This document shows, in pieces, positions 21,196-32,416 of a stretch of 64,000 nt of DNA (positions are counted from its first letter, which is position 1; the number at the start of each line of letters is the position of its first letter). The translations under genes and the position numbers were made by a program. The notes beneath the pieces are model-generated. The model was not told the DNA's origin. It saw only the letters and a list, made by a program, of their open reading frames with translations, and searched no databases. This DNA is from Pontederia crassipes (Eukaryota; Streptophyta; Magnoliopsida; Commelinales; Pontederiaceae), in the NCBI GenBank assembly GCA_030549335.1, contig CM060186.1, positions 21,877,189 to 21,941,188 of the forward strand. The letters are read 5' to 3'.

Positions 21196-22896
21196 ATGGC
21201 TCCAAAGGGCTGCCTGATCTACTCCTCCATCTTCGTCCTCTGTCTTCTTCCTCCCTTCGTTAACGCAGCAGAGCCCAATTCCGATGCCAACTTCCTGCAA
21301 TGCCTCTCTCACCGCACCCTAACCTCCACCGACGTCGTCTCTCGCATCGCGTTCACCTCGACCCACCCTTCTTACCCGGCCCTGCTGCAGTCCTCCATCA
21401 GAAACCTCAGGTTCGCAGCTCCGGCGACTCGCAAGTACCCCCTGGCCATCGTCGTCCCGACCGAGGAGCTACACGTCCAAGCCACCGTCGTCTGCTGCAG
21501 GCGACAAGGCCTCGACGTCAGGGTCCGGAGCGGCGGCCACGACTACGAGGGCCTCTCGTACCGGTCGGAGGACGACCGGCCGTTTGCCGTCCTGGATTTC
21601 GTCAACCTACGGCGTGTGGACGTCGACGCGGAGGATGGGACGGCCTGGGTTGAGGCCGGTGCGACTCTCGGCGAGCTTTACTACGAGATTGCGGCGAAGA
21701 GCAGGATGCTCGGTTTTCCTGCGGGCGTTTGCCCCACGGTGGGCGTCGGAGGGCATATAAGCGGCGGCGGCTTTGGAACGATGATGAGGAAATATGGCCT
21801 TGCATCTGACAACGTCCTTGACGCGAAGCTGGTCGATGCGAACGGAAGGATCTTGGATAGATCGTCCATGGGAGAAGACCTCTTCTGGGCCATTAGAGGA
21901 GGCGGTGGAGCAAGCTTTGGCGTCATCCTTTCATGGCACGTCAAGCTTGTTCATGTTCCTCCCACAGTTTCCGTCTTCAACGTCCGCAGGAGTCCAAGCC
22001 AGGGGGCACTGGAACTCGTCCACCGTTGGCAGCACGTCTCGCCTGTGCTCCATGAGGATCTCTTTATCCGAGCTGCCATACAACAGCAAAATCTGCAAGA
22101 AGCGGAGGTCGTCTTCGACTCGTTGTTCCTTGGTCTATGCGAGGAGTTGCTCAACCTGACCGCCAAGAGCTTCGCGGAGCTGGACGTACAGAGGAGCGAC
22201 TGCAAGGAGATGACATGGATCCAGTCGGTGCTGCATTTTGAGCACCCGTCGCAGGAGACGCCCATGGAGAGCCTACTTGACAGGGGCTCCAAGCCGGAGA
22301 AGTCTTTCCGCGCGAAGTCCGACCACGTCACGACGCCAATCTCGCTGCAGCAGTTCCAGAAGATCTGGGGGAAGTTCGCGGAGGATGGAGCCGGCGTCAT
22401 GATCATGGATCCATACGGAGGCAAGATGAGCAGCTACCCTGCTTCGGCGTCCCCGTTCCCGCACAGGCAGGGGAACCTGTACAACATCCAGTACTACGTT
22501 GCATGGAAGGAAGGTGGCGAGGACGCGTCGAAGAAGCATACGGAGTGGCTCAACAGTCTGTACAATGAGATGGGTCCTTTCGTCTCCAACCCGAGGACAG
22601 CGTACGTGAACTACAGGGATCTTGACCTGGGAAGGAACGAAGAGGAGGGGAACAAGACGAGCTACGCCAAGGCCAAGGTTTGGGGCAGCATGTACTTTAA
22701 GGACAACTTCGAGAGGTTGGCAATGGTGAAGGGCCGAGTGGATCCTGATAACTTCTTCAGGAATGAGCAAAGCATCCCTCCCCTCCCGCCCATGGCCTCG
22801 GAGCAGGGAGCAGCATGCGGCAGAGGTAGCATTAGTCCCAGGGCTCAAGTCGCCAGGCGCGTCTTAGGAATCATTGCCAGGGTCTTCCTGCTGTGA
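21196..22896 (+). CDS. Berberine-bridge-enzyme-like FAD oxidoreductase, secreted
   Basis: Single-exon gene for a 566-residue flavoprotein of the plant BBE-like family. Members oxidise alcohols such as monolignols or carbohydrates, or alkaloids, using bicovalently bound FAD and oxygen. Residues 1-24 form a signal peptide (hydrophobic core, likely cut after VNA), so the product should enter the secretory pathway and cell wall or vacuole. The FAD-binding domain spans about 80-255. RSGGHDYEGLSY supplies the histidine (H115) and GVCPTVGVGGHISGGG the cysteine (C179) that bind FAD covalently; C36 with C100 or C101 gives the conserved disulfide. YVNYRDLDLG (470-479) and DPDNFFRNEQSIPP (516-529) are the typical BBE C-terminal motifs. 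Both FAD attachment residues and the whole fold are present, without stops. About 37 residues follow IPP (Ala/Arg-rich, ending in a hydrophobic IIARVFLL), longer than usual for this family. The real substrate cannot be told from sequence. Confidence 0.93.
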   Translation: MAPKGCLIYSSIFVLCLLPPFVNAAEPNSDANFLQCLSHRTLTSTDVVSRIAFTSTHPSYPALLQSSIRNLRFAAPATRKYPLAIVVPTEELHVQATVVCCRRQGLDVRVRSGGHDYEGLSYRSEDDRPFAVLDFVNLRRVDVDAEDGTAWVEAGATLGELYYEIAAKSRMLGFPAGVCPTVGVGGHISGGGFGTMMRKYGLASDNVLDAKLVDANGRILDRSSMGEDLFWAIRGGGGASFGVILSWHVKLVHVPPTVSVFNVRRSPSQGALELVHRWQHVSPVLHEDLFIRAAIQQQNLQEAEVVFDSLFLGLCEELLNLTAKSFAELDVQRSDCKEMTWIQSVLHFEHPSQETPMESLLDRGSKPEKSFRAKSDHVTTPISLQQFQKIWGKFAEDGAGVMIMDPYGGKMSSYPASASPFPHRQGNLYNIQYYVAWKEGGEDASKKHTEWLNSLYNEMGPFVSNPRTAYVNYRDLDLGRNEEEGNKTSYAKAKVWGSMYFKDNFERLAMVKGRVDPDNFFRNEQSIPPLPPMASEQGAACGRGSISPRAQVARRVLGIIARVFLL

Positions 22897-23199
22897 TCCA
22901 GATAGAAGCGGACTGCTGGCTCCTCCGCCATCTCCACGGACGCGTCCGCCATTGTCCCGCAGGCTACTCGACCGCCCACTCGAAGATCCCCTTGCCTTGC
23001 CCTCTCAGTGATCAGATCACAACAGCACATAGGCGGCGAGGAAAAATACACCTACTGCACTCCCATTTATATTCTGGAATTGGTCACCCAAAATTAAAAG
23101 TAATTTTTCTAAGGAGAATTAAACTTCCAAAAGATGATTTCTAAAACCCGCGAGATTCAATATTAGTCACAAATTTATTTTTTTATAGTTATCAATGAA
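22897..23199. other. BBE-like gene 3' flank
   Basis: No gene seen. A GC-rich part to about 23040 continues the composition of the gene and is probably its 3' untranslated region; AT-rich DNA follows. Confidence 0.4.
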
Positions 23200-23449
23200 C
23201 GTTCTCCTCATCAATGAACGTGACAGAGAGAGGGATGGAGCGCTCTTCGAACCCGCTGACTCTCTTCCACCCCCTCCGCCTTTCAACCTCACTCTTCATC
23301 ACTCACAGCCAGTCGTCCTCCTCCTCCGTATGGCGTGTCACAAAAAGTCATCGCCAGATCTGGTCCTCCACCTCGTGCTCCCCTTCCCTCCCTCCTCTGC
23401 TCAATCACAACAACCCATGGTCAGATTTGGACCCCTACATGGAGCATCC

Positions 23450-23956
23450 TTCTGATCTGATATCGTCCGTACACGCGTACCCACCAAGGAAATCTCCCCA
23501 AGGCAATGGCATTGTCTTCAAGCTTCTATCACTTATGTGATCCTCAAAGAAGTCGCGAAGCACTATATGAAAGTCGCCAACAACCTTATGGGACGATTCC
23601 TTGGCAACCCTAAAGATCTCACGGATGTAGTGCTCGAGCTACCACAAATCTAGGGGCCTATGGAGCCTGTCTAGATCCGAGAACTGAGAATGTCTTTCTT
23701 CTCTATACTTTCTCTAATCATTGTTTGCAAGTTCCACAAGTACTCTGATGTTCTTCAGAGGGCATCTCTTAGGAGTCACCTAATACAAGCCCTTCTTCCA
23801 TCCCACGGAAGATCGCCTGGCTATTTTTTCCATTTGGATGCAGCTTCTTGGCCTCGCTTTCTTCGAACTCAAGAACCCCATCTTAGTTCGACGATTAACA
23901 ACTCACTTCGGAGCACCCCTATTGTTTGATGAAGCTTCTCTCGCGGCGGCTGCAAC
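23450..23956 (+). pseudogene. LINE ORF1 N-terminal part (DUF4283-like)
   Basis: Broken frames match the RNA-binding-like ORF1 domain of plant L1 elements: LMGRFLGNPKDLTDVVLEL, then WMQLLGLA and FGAPLLFDEASLAAA, the usual order of this domain. Stops and at least one frame change occur. It ends exactly where the LTR of element A begins (23957) and continues at 35927. Confidence 0.7.
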
Positions 23957-24615
23957 TATCATGGGACATTTTCCCGTGACATGAAGTGTGAAGCCTCGTG
24001 GCACCAGTGTCGCTCAACTTATAGTTCTCGGCCGCTCAACACCGAAATAATGAAACACATGCAGCCACCCCGCACTGCGTAATATTACGGAGTACCAAGT
24101 TATCCGTCCTTAGGGCATTTATCTTGTAAGGTCGTCCTTATGAATGGTCAAGTAGGTGACATTACCCGTAGGGCACGTCTTTTGCATCTTCAATATGTAA
24201 TATGACTCCTATACCTACGGTACACTGTGAGAAGTTCATTAGTGCCTTCCGAAGCTCAATTGTATGTTATGTTTCATCATATTTAATACAAGTAAGCTTT
24301 CTTTTAATTCTAGTGTAATGGTCTTGAGCATAGGGTGGCAGCCCGCATTAGTGTCCCTTCGTGACGTCCCATGGTCCCTTAGTCACCTTTTGGACTTTAA
24401 GCGCCCAAGCGCCTGCATTAGTGCCGCAACGCGCTAATGTCACGATCTCATGATGAGTAGTCTAACACTCTAGTCATATTCATGATTGAATGCCTATAAG
24501 AGCGACTTTCGGCATAGTCGTCTCGATCATAAAACTTCCGTTGCAAACTCAAAATAGGCTTGGCTACCGCCTAATCGTCGCACGTGGTCTAGTGTCCGTG
24601 AATGACTCCGTAATA
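23957..24615 (+). repeat. 5' LTR of element A
   Basis: Alignable over its whole length to 35253-35921, with shared blocks such as TAGGGCATTTATCTTGTAAG. Its start is TATCATGGGAC where the right copy has TGTCAAGGGGC. Confidence 0.85.
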
Positions 24616-24617
24616 AG

Positions 24618-24629
24618 TGGTATCAGAGC
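24618..24629 (+). other. Primer binding site of element A (initiator tRNA-Met)
   Basis: TGGTATCAGAGC, two bases after the LTR end, is the exact complement of the 3' end of plant initiator methionine tRNA. Confidence 0.9.
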
Positions 24630-24739
24630 AGTTCTTCCTGTTCAGATTACCCAGCGATGATGACTCACTTGTGTCGTCGCTACGTGCCATGACGTAGGAA
24701 AAGTGCTTCCGCTAAAAAACTCCATCACGCCTAGGTGCA

Positions 24740-26302
24740 TGATGCGTTAAATTTGTAATAATAAATTGCTAGCAAGTGCACTAGTCGTATCAAGTAATAA
24801 AGTAGAGAGTAGAGTATCGAACCCACGAGGAACTAGTTAAATCTAATCATCCTAATAATTTACTAAGAGAAGAAAAGTGTGTTGTGATATCAAAATAGAA
24901 AATAAATGTGCAAAAAATAAAATAATAAAAAATAAAATAAGTTGATGTTGAGCCTAAGGATTATGGATGATTAACTAACATGAATCACGATGATGATTGA
25001 ATTATAACAATGATAAACAAGTCAAGTTCTTAAGACGGATCAGATTACTTAAATTAATGACCTCTGCGCTGAGTAAGACAAACTATCTTAATTCCTGCTA
25101 AACTTAAGATCGCAAACGATGAGTTAATCTTTAGTTAAGAAAGATATTAAGATGCATTAAGTTGTAATTCCTAAACTAATAATTATTCTCGCTTGGTAAA
25201 AATTGATAGACCGCACAAAATCTAGACAAATGATGAGTTACTAGTTTTGTGTTATGATTGCTTCAACTTTAAGTTAAGAATCGATTCGCTGAAAATTATT
25301 AAATCCTAAAACTAACCACCCTAAATCTGATTTGTAGTCATATCAGAATATAATAATCTCAGTAAAAAGCATTAAACACAACAATCATAATCAAAAGAAA
25401 CTGAAATACTATATTAATTCAAATCTAACAATTGTTCATGCAGTTTTCTCAATAAACTAAATATCTCTATTACATAAAAGATAAAAATAATGAAATCTGA
25501 GTAAAGAGCATCCAAACAATGATTAGGAGACAGAATTCTTTGCCTTCGATGACCTCAGGATCGTTGCAGAGTACACGCGCTGAGTTGCTCTATAGTTTCT
25601 CCCGAACAAATATCGAAAAAACTCTGAAATTCGCCTCTGCAATGTAGCACGGCTCTCAGGTCTCAAGCACCTCCAAGCACATGTTTTTCTGTCTTTTAAG
25701 GCCTCTATTTATAGCCTCCAGGGGTCTCAAGAATTTTGGTAGAGTTTCGATTTGATTCGAAGCCTTTTCATGTTAAAAAAATTAAATTTGGAATTGACTT
25801 TGATAGGTCTTTAAAACTATTCAAAATTCTTTTAAATCTGAGTAAATATGTTTCCTAATCATCCCTGAAGCTTATGATAAAGTTTGGGTTCGATCTGGAC
25901 TTGAAGTTCTCAAGAAAAGTCGAAGAAATATCGAAAATAGCATTTGTTACGGCCCACAATAGATCTATAACGGCCCTTATAGTGTCTAAATCGAATTCTG
26001 ACTCAAACTGGACTTTTTAACGGGCCGTAACAATCATATAACGACCCATTCATTCAGCTCTGGCAACCTCCACTAATTTGCACTTTCTGGCTCCGTTTTA
26101 ACTCCAATTTGAGTGTCGTTTGTTTGTTTGGATTCCTGCCTCGATTCTCTTGCTTTTTCTGAAATAAAACATATAATTTGGGTATATTTCTATTTTTATA
26201 AAATTAAAGCAAATAAGACTATAAATTGATGCATGCTATATGAAAATGAATTGAAATGTGATTAAATGCATGGCTAATTATATGTTATATTTGCATGCAT
26301 CA
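24740..26302 (-). repeat. 3' LTR of element B
   Basis: 1,563 bp, TG...CA on the minus strand (starts TGATGCATGC at 26302, ends ACGCATCA at 24740). It contains GTTACGGCCCAC, TAACGGCCCTT and AACGGGCCGTAAC words at 25950-26045. Confidence 0.92.
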
Positions 26303-26304
26303 AT

Positions 26305-26341
26305 CTCCCCCAAGCTTAGATACTTGCTTGTCCTCAAGCAA
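26305..26341 (-). other. Polypurine tract and AGGA-loop hairpin of element B (terminal copy)
   Basis: On the minus strand a perfect 7-bp hairpin TTGCTTG-AGGA-CAAGCAA (26341-26324) is followed by AAGCTTGGGGGAG (26317-26305), just before the 3' LTR. The G-run is the plus-strand primer for replication. Confidence 0.85.
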
Positions 26342-26687
26342 TATTCAAAGCAAAGCTCCAACCAAAATGGTTAATCATTGCTTCCATCATGTTATTCAAC
26401 TGCTTTTCTTAGCACTAAATTTTATACATTCATCGTCTAGGTGTCTCACCACTTTCCATAATAACCCGACTTTGTTAAATTTCTGAATGAAAGACATTTT
26501 TAAACTCTTTCAAATTCAGCTCCGAATAATAAGAAAATAATTCTTGAAAATAAAAATATCGTGGAATACACAAGTGTAATATGAGCTTTTATTCATTTAT
26601 TACTTTTATATTTCTTCACTTAGAAACTTTTCATCATCATATTTTTTTCTTTTCTTTTCACTTTTTATTTTTTATTGATTTGGTACT

Positions 26688-26829
26688 CATGTGCTTCTCC
26701 ATATTACGTAAGGTGGTACATGTAACGAGCTTTCGATCGACAGATCCTAGAGTAGTTGCCCTTAGGTCGTTAGGCAATAATCCCCTACGGATCTAATTAC
26801 CCGAACTCACCAAGGTTCCGGATAACACC
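26688..26829 (-). other. Conserved non-coding 3' module, element B copy
   Basis: On the minus strand it contains TTATCCGGAACCTTGGTGAG, then GGGTAATTAGATCCGTAGGG, CGACCTAAGGGCAACT, GTCGATCGAAA and ATATGGAGAAGCACATGAGT. The same order and near-identical sequence are found at 45042-45190 in element C, although the two elements are otherwise hardly alignable outside their ends. AGATCC and GGATCT (complementary) flank its centre. Confidence 0.8.
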
Positions 26830-27304
26830 TTTTTGTACCTCCTCATACTTTTTGAGGCTCCACTAGCCCTCTTTTGTATATGATGATAATTTTGCATGTA
26901 CCTATTTATTAGTAAGCTCAGCTACACTTGAATGTTCAACATGGATATAATTATTATCAAGGTAATATAATAATAATAATAAAATAGCATGAATAGGATT
27001 CATCGTCAAACATCCATAGTTTCACTAAGCAACTTTCTTCAAGCCAATTACCCAACACGAAGGCGATAAATGATAAAATAATAATGTTTCAAATTTCGTT
27101 AATTAACAAGATGTCCTTGAATAATGCTTGAAAATAAGTAAATACTAAGACATGAGAAAATAAGATGCAAATTTCAATTATGAAAAACAAAATTTTTTGA
27201 TTTTTTTTATATGAGATGCAAGGAAATATGAGACTAAAATATGAAGAAAATGTATGCTTGCAGTGCAATATAAAAAAAATATGCATAATGCATGGAATTG
27301 CAAA

Positions 27305-27342
27305 CTCCCCCAAGCTTGAACTCAACACTGTCCTCAGTGTTG
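27305..27342 (-). other. Second AGGA-loop hairpin with polypurine-like tract, element B (internal copy)
   Basis: On the minus strand, CAACACTG-AGGA-CAGTGTTG (27342-27323), a perfect 8-bp stem, is followed by AAGCTTGGGGGAG (27317-27305). It lies about 1 kb inside the terminal copy. Confidence 0.85.
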
Positions 27343-27589
27343 GAAACCAAACTTGTAGGACTCCATATATATGATAATGAAAAATATAAACATAAAAAAG
27401 GAAACGAAACAACCTGATTTGTCTTGAGTTGATGGATGTTGAAGCTGTAAGAAGAATCTTGGTGTCTTTGGCCGATATAAATTTGGGCGTCTTTGTTTCC
27501 TACTATTCTTCAATTCTATGGAGGCAATTTTGTTTTCTCTTTCTTCCTTCCTCTTCTTTTCTTCTTCATTATTCCCTCTTTTTTTTTCA

Positions 27590-29290
27590 ATGTTGTTACG
27601 GGTCGTGAAGGGCAAATAATGGCCCGTGAGGTTATAATGTTATCAGGTCGTATTGAAAAGCTCACGGGTCTTCTGCGTGATTTGATGGATCATTATGGAG
27701 GGATCACAACCCTTCTATGCGATTTAATGGGTCGTGATCGAGAAATCACGACCCTTGTGTTGGGTCAAAGTTTCAATGACATATGAAATTATATTTTGAT
27801 GAAACAAACATCGAAAGATTAAAATGCTGAAAAAGTTCAAGAAAAAGAGATAACTTTATGCACAATTTTAATTACATAATTGACTATGAAATGATTAGAT
27901 TTTGGATGAATATCCACAAGTAAATTTGTAGAGAATTCTGTTAGCTTTTCATGGACTCTAAGATCATCTAATTTGGATAACTGTGCAGAACGTTATGATC
28001 AAAACAGTGCAGGTCGGTCAACCTGCTGGTCGACGCAAAGAAGGCCGATCGACAGTCCGATCGATCAAATGAAGATGTCGGTCGATCGATCCAGAACCGG
28101 TTGATGTCAAAACTATACCGGTCGACAGTCCGGTCGAAGCACCGGTCGACCGATCAGCTCAACGGCTATAAATCAAAACTGCAAGACTGTACCGGTCGAT
28201 AGTTCGGTCGACCGACCAGCTGCGGTAACTGGAGAAATGGCGCAACGGTCACATAGACCAGTCGATCGGTCCAAAATTTCGATCGATCGACCTCCGAGTC
28301 AAATGAACAGTAATGGTCAAATTTGAAGGAGGAATTTGTGGAATGATTTCTGGATGAATTTTCCACACATTGAAGGCTGTAAAAGGAGTGCCAAAGCCAG
28401 AGGCAAAGTCACCCATTCACTCATTGAAGAAAAGCTTCAAGCTATCAAAGAGAGATTATTTTCTTGAAGTTTTCATTTTATAACTTTCTCTCTTCTTCTC
28501 TTGTGAGCTCAGTTTTGATGGTGAACTAACGACCCGTTATGAATTCGCCTAATTAGTCTAACGAGTTGTGATGGTGAACTAACGACCCGTTATGAATTCG
28601 CCTAATTTGCGTACCTACTGTGATATATGTGAAGGGCGCCTAACGGCCCATGACAAATCAACCTTGTAGAAGCAGTTGTGGAGGGTACTTGTTTCACGAG
28701 TTGTGACAAAAGGCTTATGACCCGTGAAGCTAAACAAAAAAAATTTCAACTCACTGACATATTCATGGTAGAAAGATAACAACACGTGAAGATTAAAAGT
28801 TCAAAATATGGGTCATTGTGAGATTCGTGATAAAGCTATTATGATCCGTGAGATGTCAAAAGTTTAAGATGTGTGCCATTGTGAGACCGGTGAAATAATG
28901 ATGACGACCCGTGAAATATAAAGTTTTTGTAACCTATGATATAACGGGTCGTGAAGCAGGTGTTACGACCCGTTAGGATTTTGGTACTTATAAAAACAAG
29001 TCGGATAATGGGTCGTGCTTCAATTGTATATGTCATGAATTGTGCAAAGTGGGCATATCAATTTAAGCAGAAATACACATACGGTTGTTATGAACAGGTT
29101 ACGACCCGTGATGATCTAAAATACTAAGTTGATGGCCATTGTGATATGCGTTACATGAATATGTGAAATAAGCATGCAAGGCATTGTGGGGCATATTACG
29201 GGTCATGATGAAGGGCTTACGACCCATGAAATATGAACTGCATGGAATCACGCCCCATGAGAATTTAATGACGGCCCGTGAAGAAGGAAA
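27590..29290 (-). repeat. Array of ACGGGTCGTGA-type words in both orientations
   Basis: More than twenty copies or variants of ACGGGTCGTGA, CACGGGTC, ACGACCCGT and GGCCCGTGA occur in AT-rich DNA, often as facing pairs. Perfect hairpins include GGGTCGTGAT with ATCACGACCC (27729-27738 and 27745-27754, 6-nt loop) and TAACGGGTCGT with ACGACCCGTTA (28942-28952 and 28965-28975, 12-nt loop). A 52-bp direct duplication starts at 28517 and 28569. The array is interrupted at about 27800-28515 by an LTR-like piece. Confidence 0.8.
27800..28515 (+). repeat. LTR-like fragment related to solo LTR D, with GGTCGACC words
   Basis: ATCTAATTTGGATAACTGTG and AACAGTGCAGG at about 27964-28012 match the minus strand of the solo LTR near 49610-49660 (ATCTCATTTGGATAGCTATG, AATAGTGCAGG). 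This piece is dense in GGTCGACCGA, CCGGTCGACAG and GATCGATCGACC words between 28010 and 28300. The ends are not defined, so it may be a fragment or a related LTR inserted in element B. Confidence 0.5.
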
Positions 29291-29642
29291 ATTTTAAATT
29301 TCGATAAATTTAGCTTTTGACATGCAGAGACCTGTTAAAAAAATTATAAAAAAATAAACTAAAAAGGCTAAACAACTAAGGTAATATGACTAACTAATCT
29401 AACATGAGCTAAATTAATCTAATCTAAATTATGTCAAAGATCTAAACTATAAGTTTAAGGATTGAGAATGAGAAGTTCTAAGTTTAAAGTCGTTTGCTCG
29501 ACTTTGATATGGCATATGCTGAGACTAAAAAAATTATCAACAAGAATATAAGTAGATATGGAATGATCTCATCGGATTTAATTTAATGTGATCATGAATG
29601 CTTGTCGTGGTGAGGCTCAGCACATGCGATGTTGGATGACGC

Positions 29643-30664
29643 CTATGTTTTCGATTCGAGGTCATCATCTGGTAGTGATGGTTCTTCATGTATAGTAACT
29701 CTTCGAGGTTTAAGTTGAGAGGTGTGTTGCCGCTGAACTTGGATTGTTGAGCGGTTCTTAGGTCGCCATTGTAATGTTGTAGTTGGAGAAGATCGTACTA
29801 GTGTAGGTGGAGAACTTTTCCCTTCAAAAGGTTTTGGCGACCACACTAATGGATGAGGAGGTGTGTGTTGATGTGCAGACAATAGTTGGTGATTTGTTCT
29901 CCTTTGGTGGTGGCTGAATTGGAGACGACGATACCGGAGTGACAGGAACTTCCAAAGGTGAGCCCCTCCTTTGAACCTTCCCATCTTTCATGATGTATTT
30001 GCTTCTCTTTAACATGCCACTGAGTCGTCACTGTCCTTGCTGAAAAATTTGCTTATGGGTGCCATGAATATTGATAATGGCATGAGCATAAGATGGCCTT
30101 CGAATTCTCTTCGATGTGCCTTGGACGTTCAGAAATTAGAGAACTCAGTTTTGCAACTTCATTATCCAATTCATGAAATTTTGATTCCAAAGCCTCGAAC
30201 TTGAGTTCATTGTTGAATAGTCGAAGAGAATCATCGATTTTAATTTGCTTCTGAAGTTTGGATAACTGAGACTCCAAATTCTGAATGTGTTGGTCTTGCA
30301 TTGTCAACCTTCTTTCAATTGTTGTGGCAAATTAACCAATCATCTCTACGAAGTCAGAAGTTGATGATTTAAATTCAAGAATTGATGCCCCGTCATCATC
30401 TGACTTCTTGTTGTGTTGTCTCATATTATGAATTTGTCTCTCCAAATTTTTTATTTGATAATTTTGTGTGGAGAGCTTCTTCAGCAAAGAATCCAATAAT
30501 TCTGTGAATGCAGCAGATGGGTCTCGAAATATATTTTCCTTCTTTTCTTGTTGAGGCTTCTTCTTTGTGCATTGTTTTGACGATGATGCCTCAAATTGAA
30601 TTCCATCTTGCAGGACAGCAATGATATTTTTCTTAACTAGTTGGTTTGTTGTCATTTTGTTCAT
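29643..30664 (-). pseudogene. Reduced gag-like region of element B
   Basis: Three minus-strand frames in a row (30664-30332, 30307-30053, 30015-29643) lie where gag is expected, just after the primer site. The first contains STQNYQIKNLERQIHNM, which recalls the NLERQLGQM segment at the gag C-terminus of element C. The second is a clear coiled coil (LESQLSKLQKQIK, ALESKFHELDNEVAKL). The third is basic and Pro/Ser-rich. The capsid core and zinc knuckle are absent. Stops separate the frames. It may be a coiled-coil remnant of gag kept after loss of the rest; no function is claimed. Confidence 0.5.
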
Positions 30665-30825
30665 CTTCGTTGAGGTATGTAGATGCGCTCGTGATGATCT
30701 GGTTGTGTATAAAAGATATTACCTAAAAAGCTCACACAACACTAAAAAAAATAAAGTAAAATAGAAAATAAAAATTCTTAAAGTAGTTTATACAAGATAG
30801 ATTAAGAGTTATGAAAAATAGTTCA

Positions 30826-30840
30826 CCAGCAATGGTGCCA
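30826..30840 (-). other. Diverged tRNA-Asp primer binding site of element B
   Basis: The minus strand reads TGGCACCATTGCTGG, differing at three positions from TGGCGCCGTTGCCGG, the complement of the plant tRNA-Asp 3' end used by element C. Confidence 0.7.
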
Positions 30841-30846
30841 AAAACT

Positions 30847-32411
30847 TGATGCGTTGAATTTGTAACAATAAATTGCTAACAAGTGCACTAGTCGTATCAA
30901 GTAATAAAGTAGAGAGTAGAGTATCGAACCCACGAGGAACTAGTTAAATCTAATCTATCCTAATAATCTACTAAGAGAAAAAAAGTGTGTTGTGATATGA
31001 AAATAGAAAATAAATGTGTAGAAAATAAAATAATAGAAAATAAAATAAATTGGTGTTGAGCCTAAGGATTATGGATGATTAACTAACACGAATCACGATG
31101 ATGATTGAATTATAACAATGATAAACAAGTCAAGTTCTTAAGAAGGATTAGGATTACTTAAATTAATGACCTCTGCGCTGAGTAAGACAAACTATCTTAA
31201 TTCCTGCTAAACTTAAGATCGCAAACGATGAGTTAATCTTTAGTTAAGAAAGATATTAAGATGCATTAAGTTGTAATTCCTAAACTAATAATTATTCTCG
31301 CTTGGTAAAAATTGATAGACCGCACAAAATCTAGACAAATGATGAGTTACTAGTTTTGTGTTATGATTGCTTCAACTTTAAGTTAAGAATCGATTCGCTG
31401 AAAATTATTAAATCCTAAAACTAACCACCCTAAATATGATTTGTAGTCATATCAGAATATAATAATCTCAGTAAAAAGCATTAAACACAACAATCATAAT
31501 CAAAAGAAACTGAAATACTATATTAATTCAAATCTAACAATTGTTCATGCAGTTTTCTCAATAAACTAAATATCTCTATTACATAAAAGATAGAAATAAT
31601 GAAATCTGAGTAAAGAGCATCCAAACAATGATTAGGAGACAGAATTCTTTGCCTTCGATGACCTCAGGATCGTTGCAGAGTACACGCGCTGAGTTGCTCT
31701 ACAATTTCTCTCGAACAAATATCGAAAAAACTCTGAAATTCGCCTCTGCAATGTAGCACGGCTCTCAGGTCTCAAGCACCTCCAAGCACACGTTTTTCTG
31801 TCTTCTAGGGCCTCTATTTATAGCCTCCAGAGGTCTCAAGAATTTTGGTAGAGTTTCGATTTGATTCGAAGTCTTTTCATGTTAAAAAAATTAAATTTGG
31901 AATTGACTTTGATAGGTCTTTAAAACTATTCAAAACTCCTTCAAATCTGAGTAAATATGTTTCCTAATCATGCCTGAAGATTAGGATAAAGTTTGAGTTC
32001 GATCTGGACTTGAAACCCCCAAGAAAAGTCGAAGAAATATCGAAAATAGCATTCGTTACGGCCCACAATAGATCTATAACGGCCCTTATAGTGTCTAAAT
32101 CAAATTCTGACTCAAACTGGACTTTTTAACGGGCCGTAACAATCATATAACGGCCCATTCATTCAGCTCTGACAGCCTTCACTAATTTGCACTTTCTGGC
32201 TCCGTTTTAACTCCGATTTGAGTGCCGTTTGTTTCGTTGGATTCCTGACTCGATTCTCTTGCTTTTTCTGAAATAAAACATATAATTTGGGTATATTTCT
32301 ATTTTTATAAAATTAAAGCAAATAAGGCTATAAATTGATGCATGCTATATGAAAATGAATTGAAATGTGATTAAATGCATGGCTAATTATATGTTATATT
32401 TGCATGCATCA
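30847..32411 (-). repeat. 5' LTR of element B
   Basis: 1,565 bp, about 97% identical by eye to 24740-26302. Starts TGATGCATGC on the minus strand at 32411 and is followed by the target duplication GTGCA. Confidence 0.92.
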
Positions 32412-32416
32412 GTGCA

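Larger units (their letters stand above)
24740..32411 (-). mobile_element. LTR element B: non-autonomous Athila-like, inside element A
   Basis: A complete insertion of 7,672 bp bounded by a perfect 5-bp target duplication GTGCA (24735-24739 and 32412-32416). It is read on the minus strand: 5' LTR 32411-30847, diverged tRNA-Asp primer site 30840-30826, a reduced gag-like region 30664-29643, a long non-coding zone full of CG-rich words, a conserved 3' module, polypurine tract, and 3' LTR 26302-24740. No pol. The LTRs differ at about 3% of positions, which implies fairly recent movement using enzymes supplied in trans. Confidence 0.92.

Noticed and set aside
22273-22848. Long minus-strand frame opposite the BBE-like gene.
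   Set aside because: Antisense of a clear enzyme gene with high GC content; no domain.
23195-23455. Separate Pro/His-rich gene downstream of the BBE-like gene.
   Set aside because: It is followed directly by LINE ORF1 sequence and is more likely the 5' region of that LINE.
27590-29290. CRISPR-like array of short repeats.
   Set aside because: The words are short, variable, in both orientations and unevenly spaced, and this is a plant genome.
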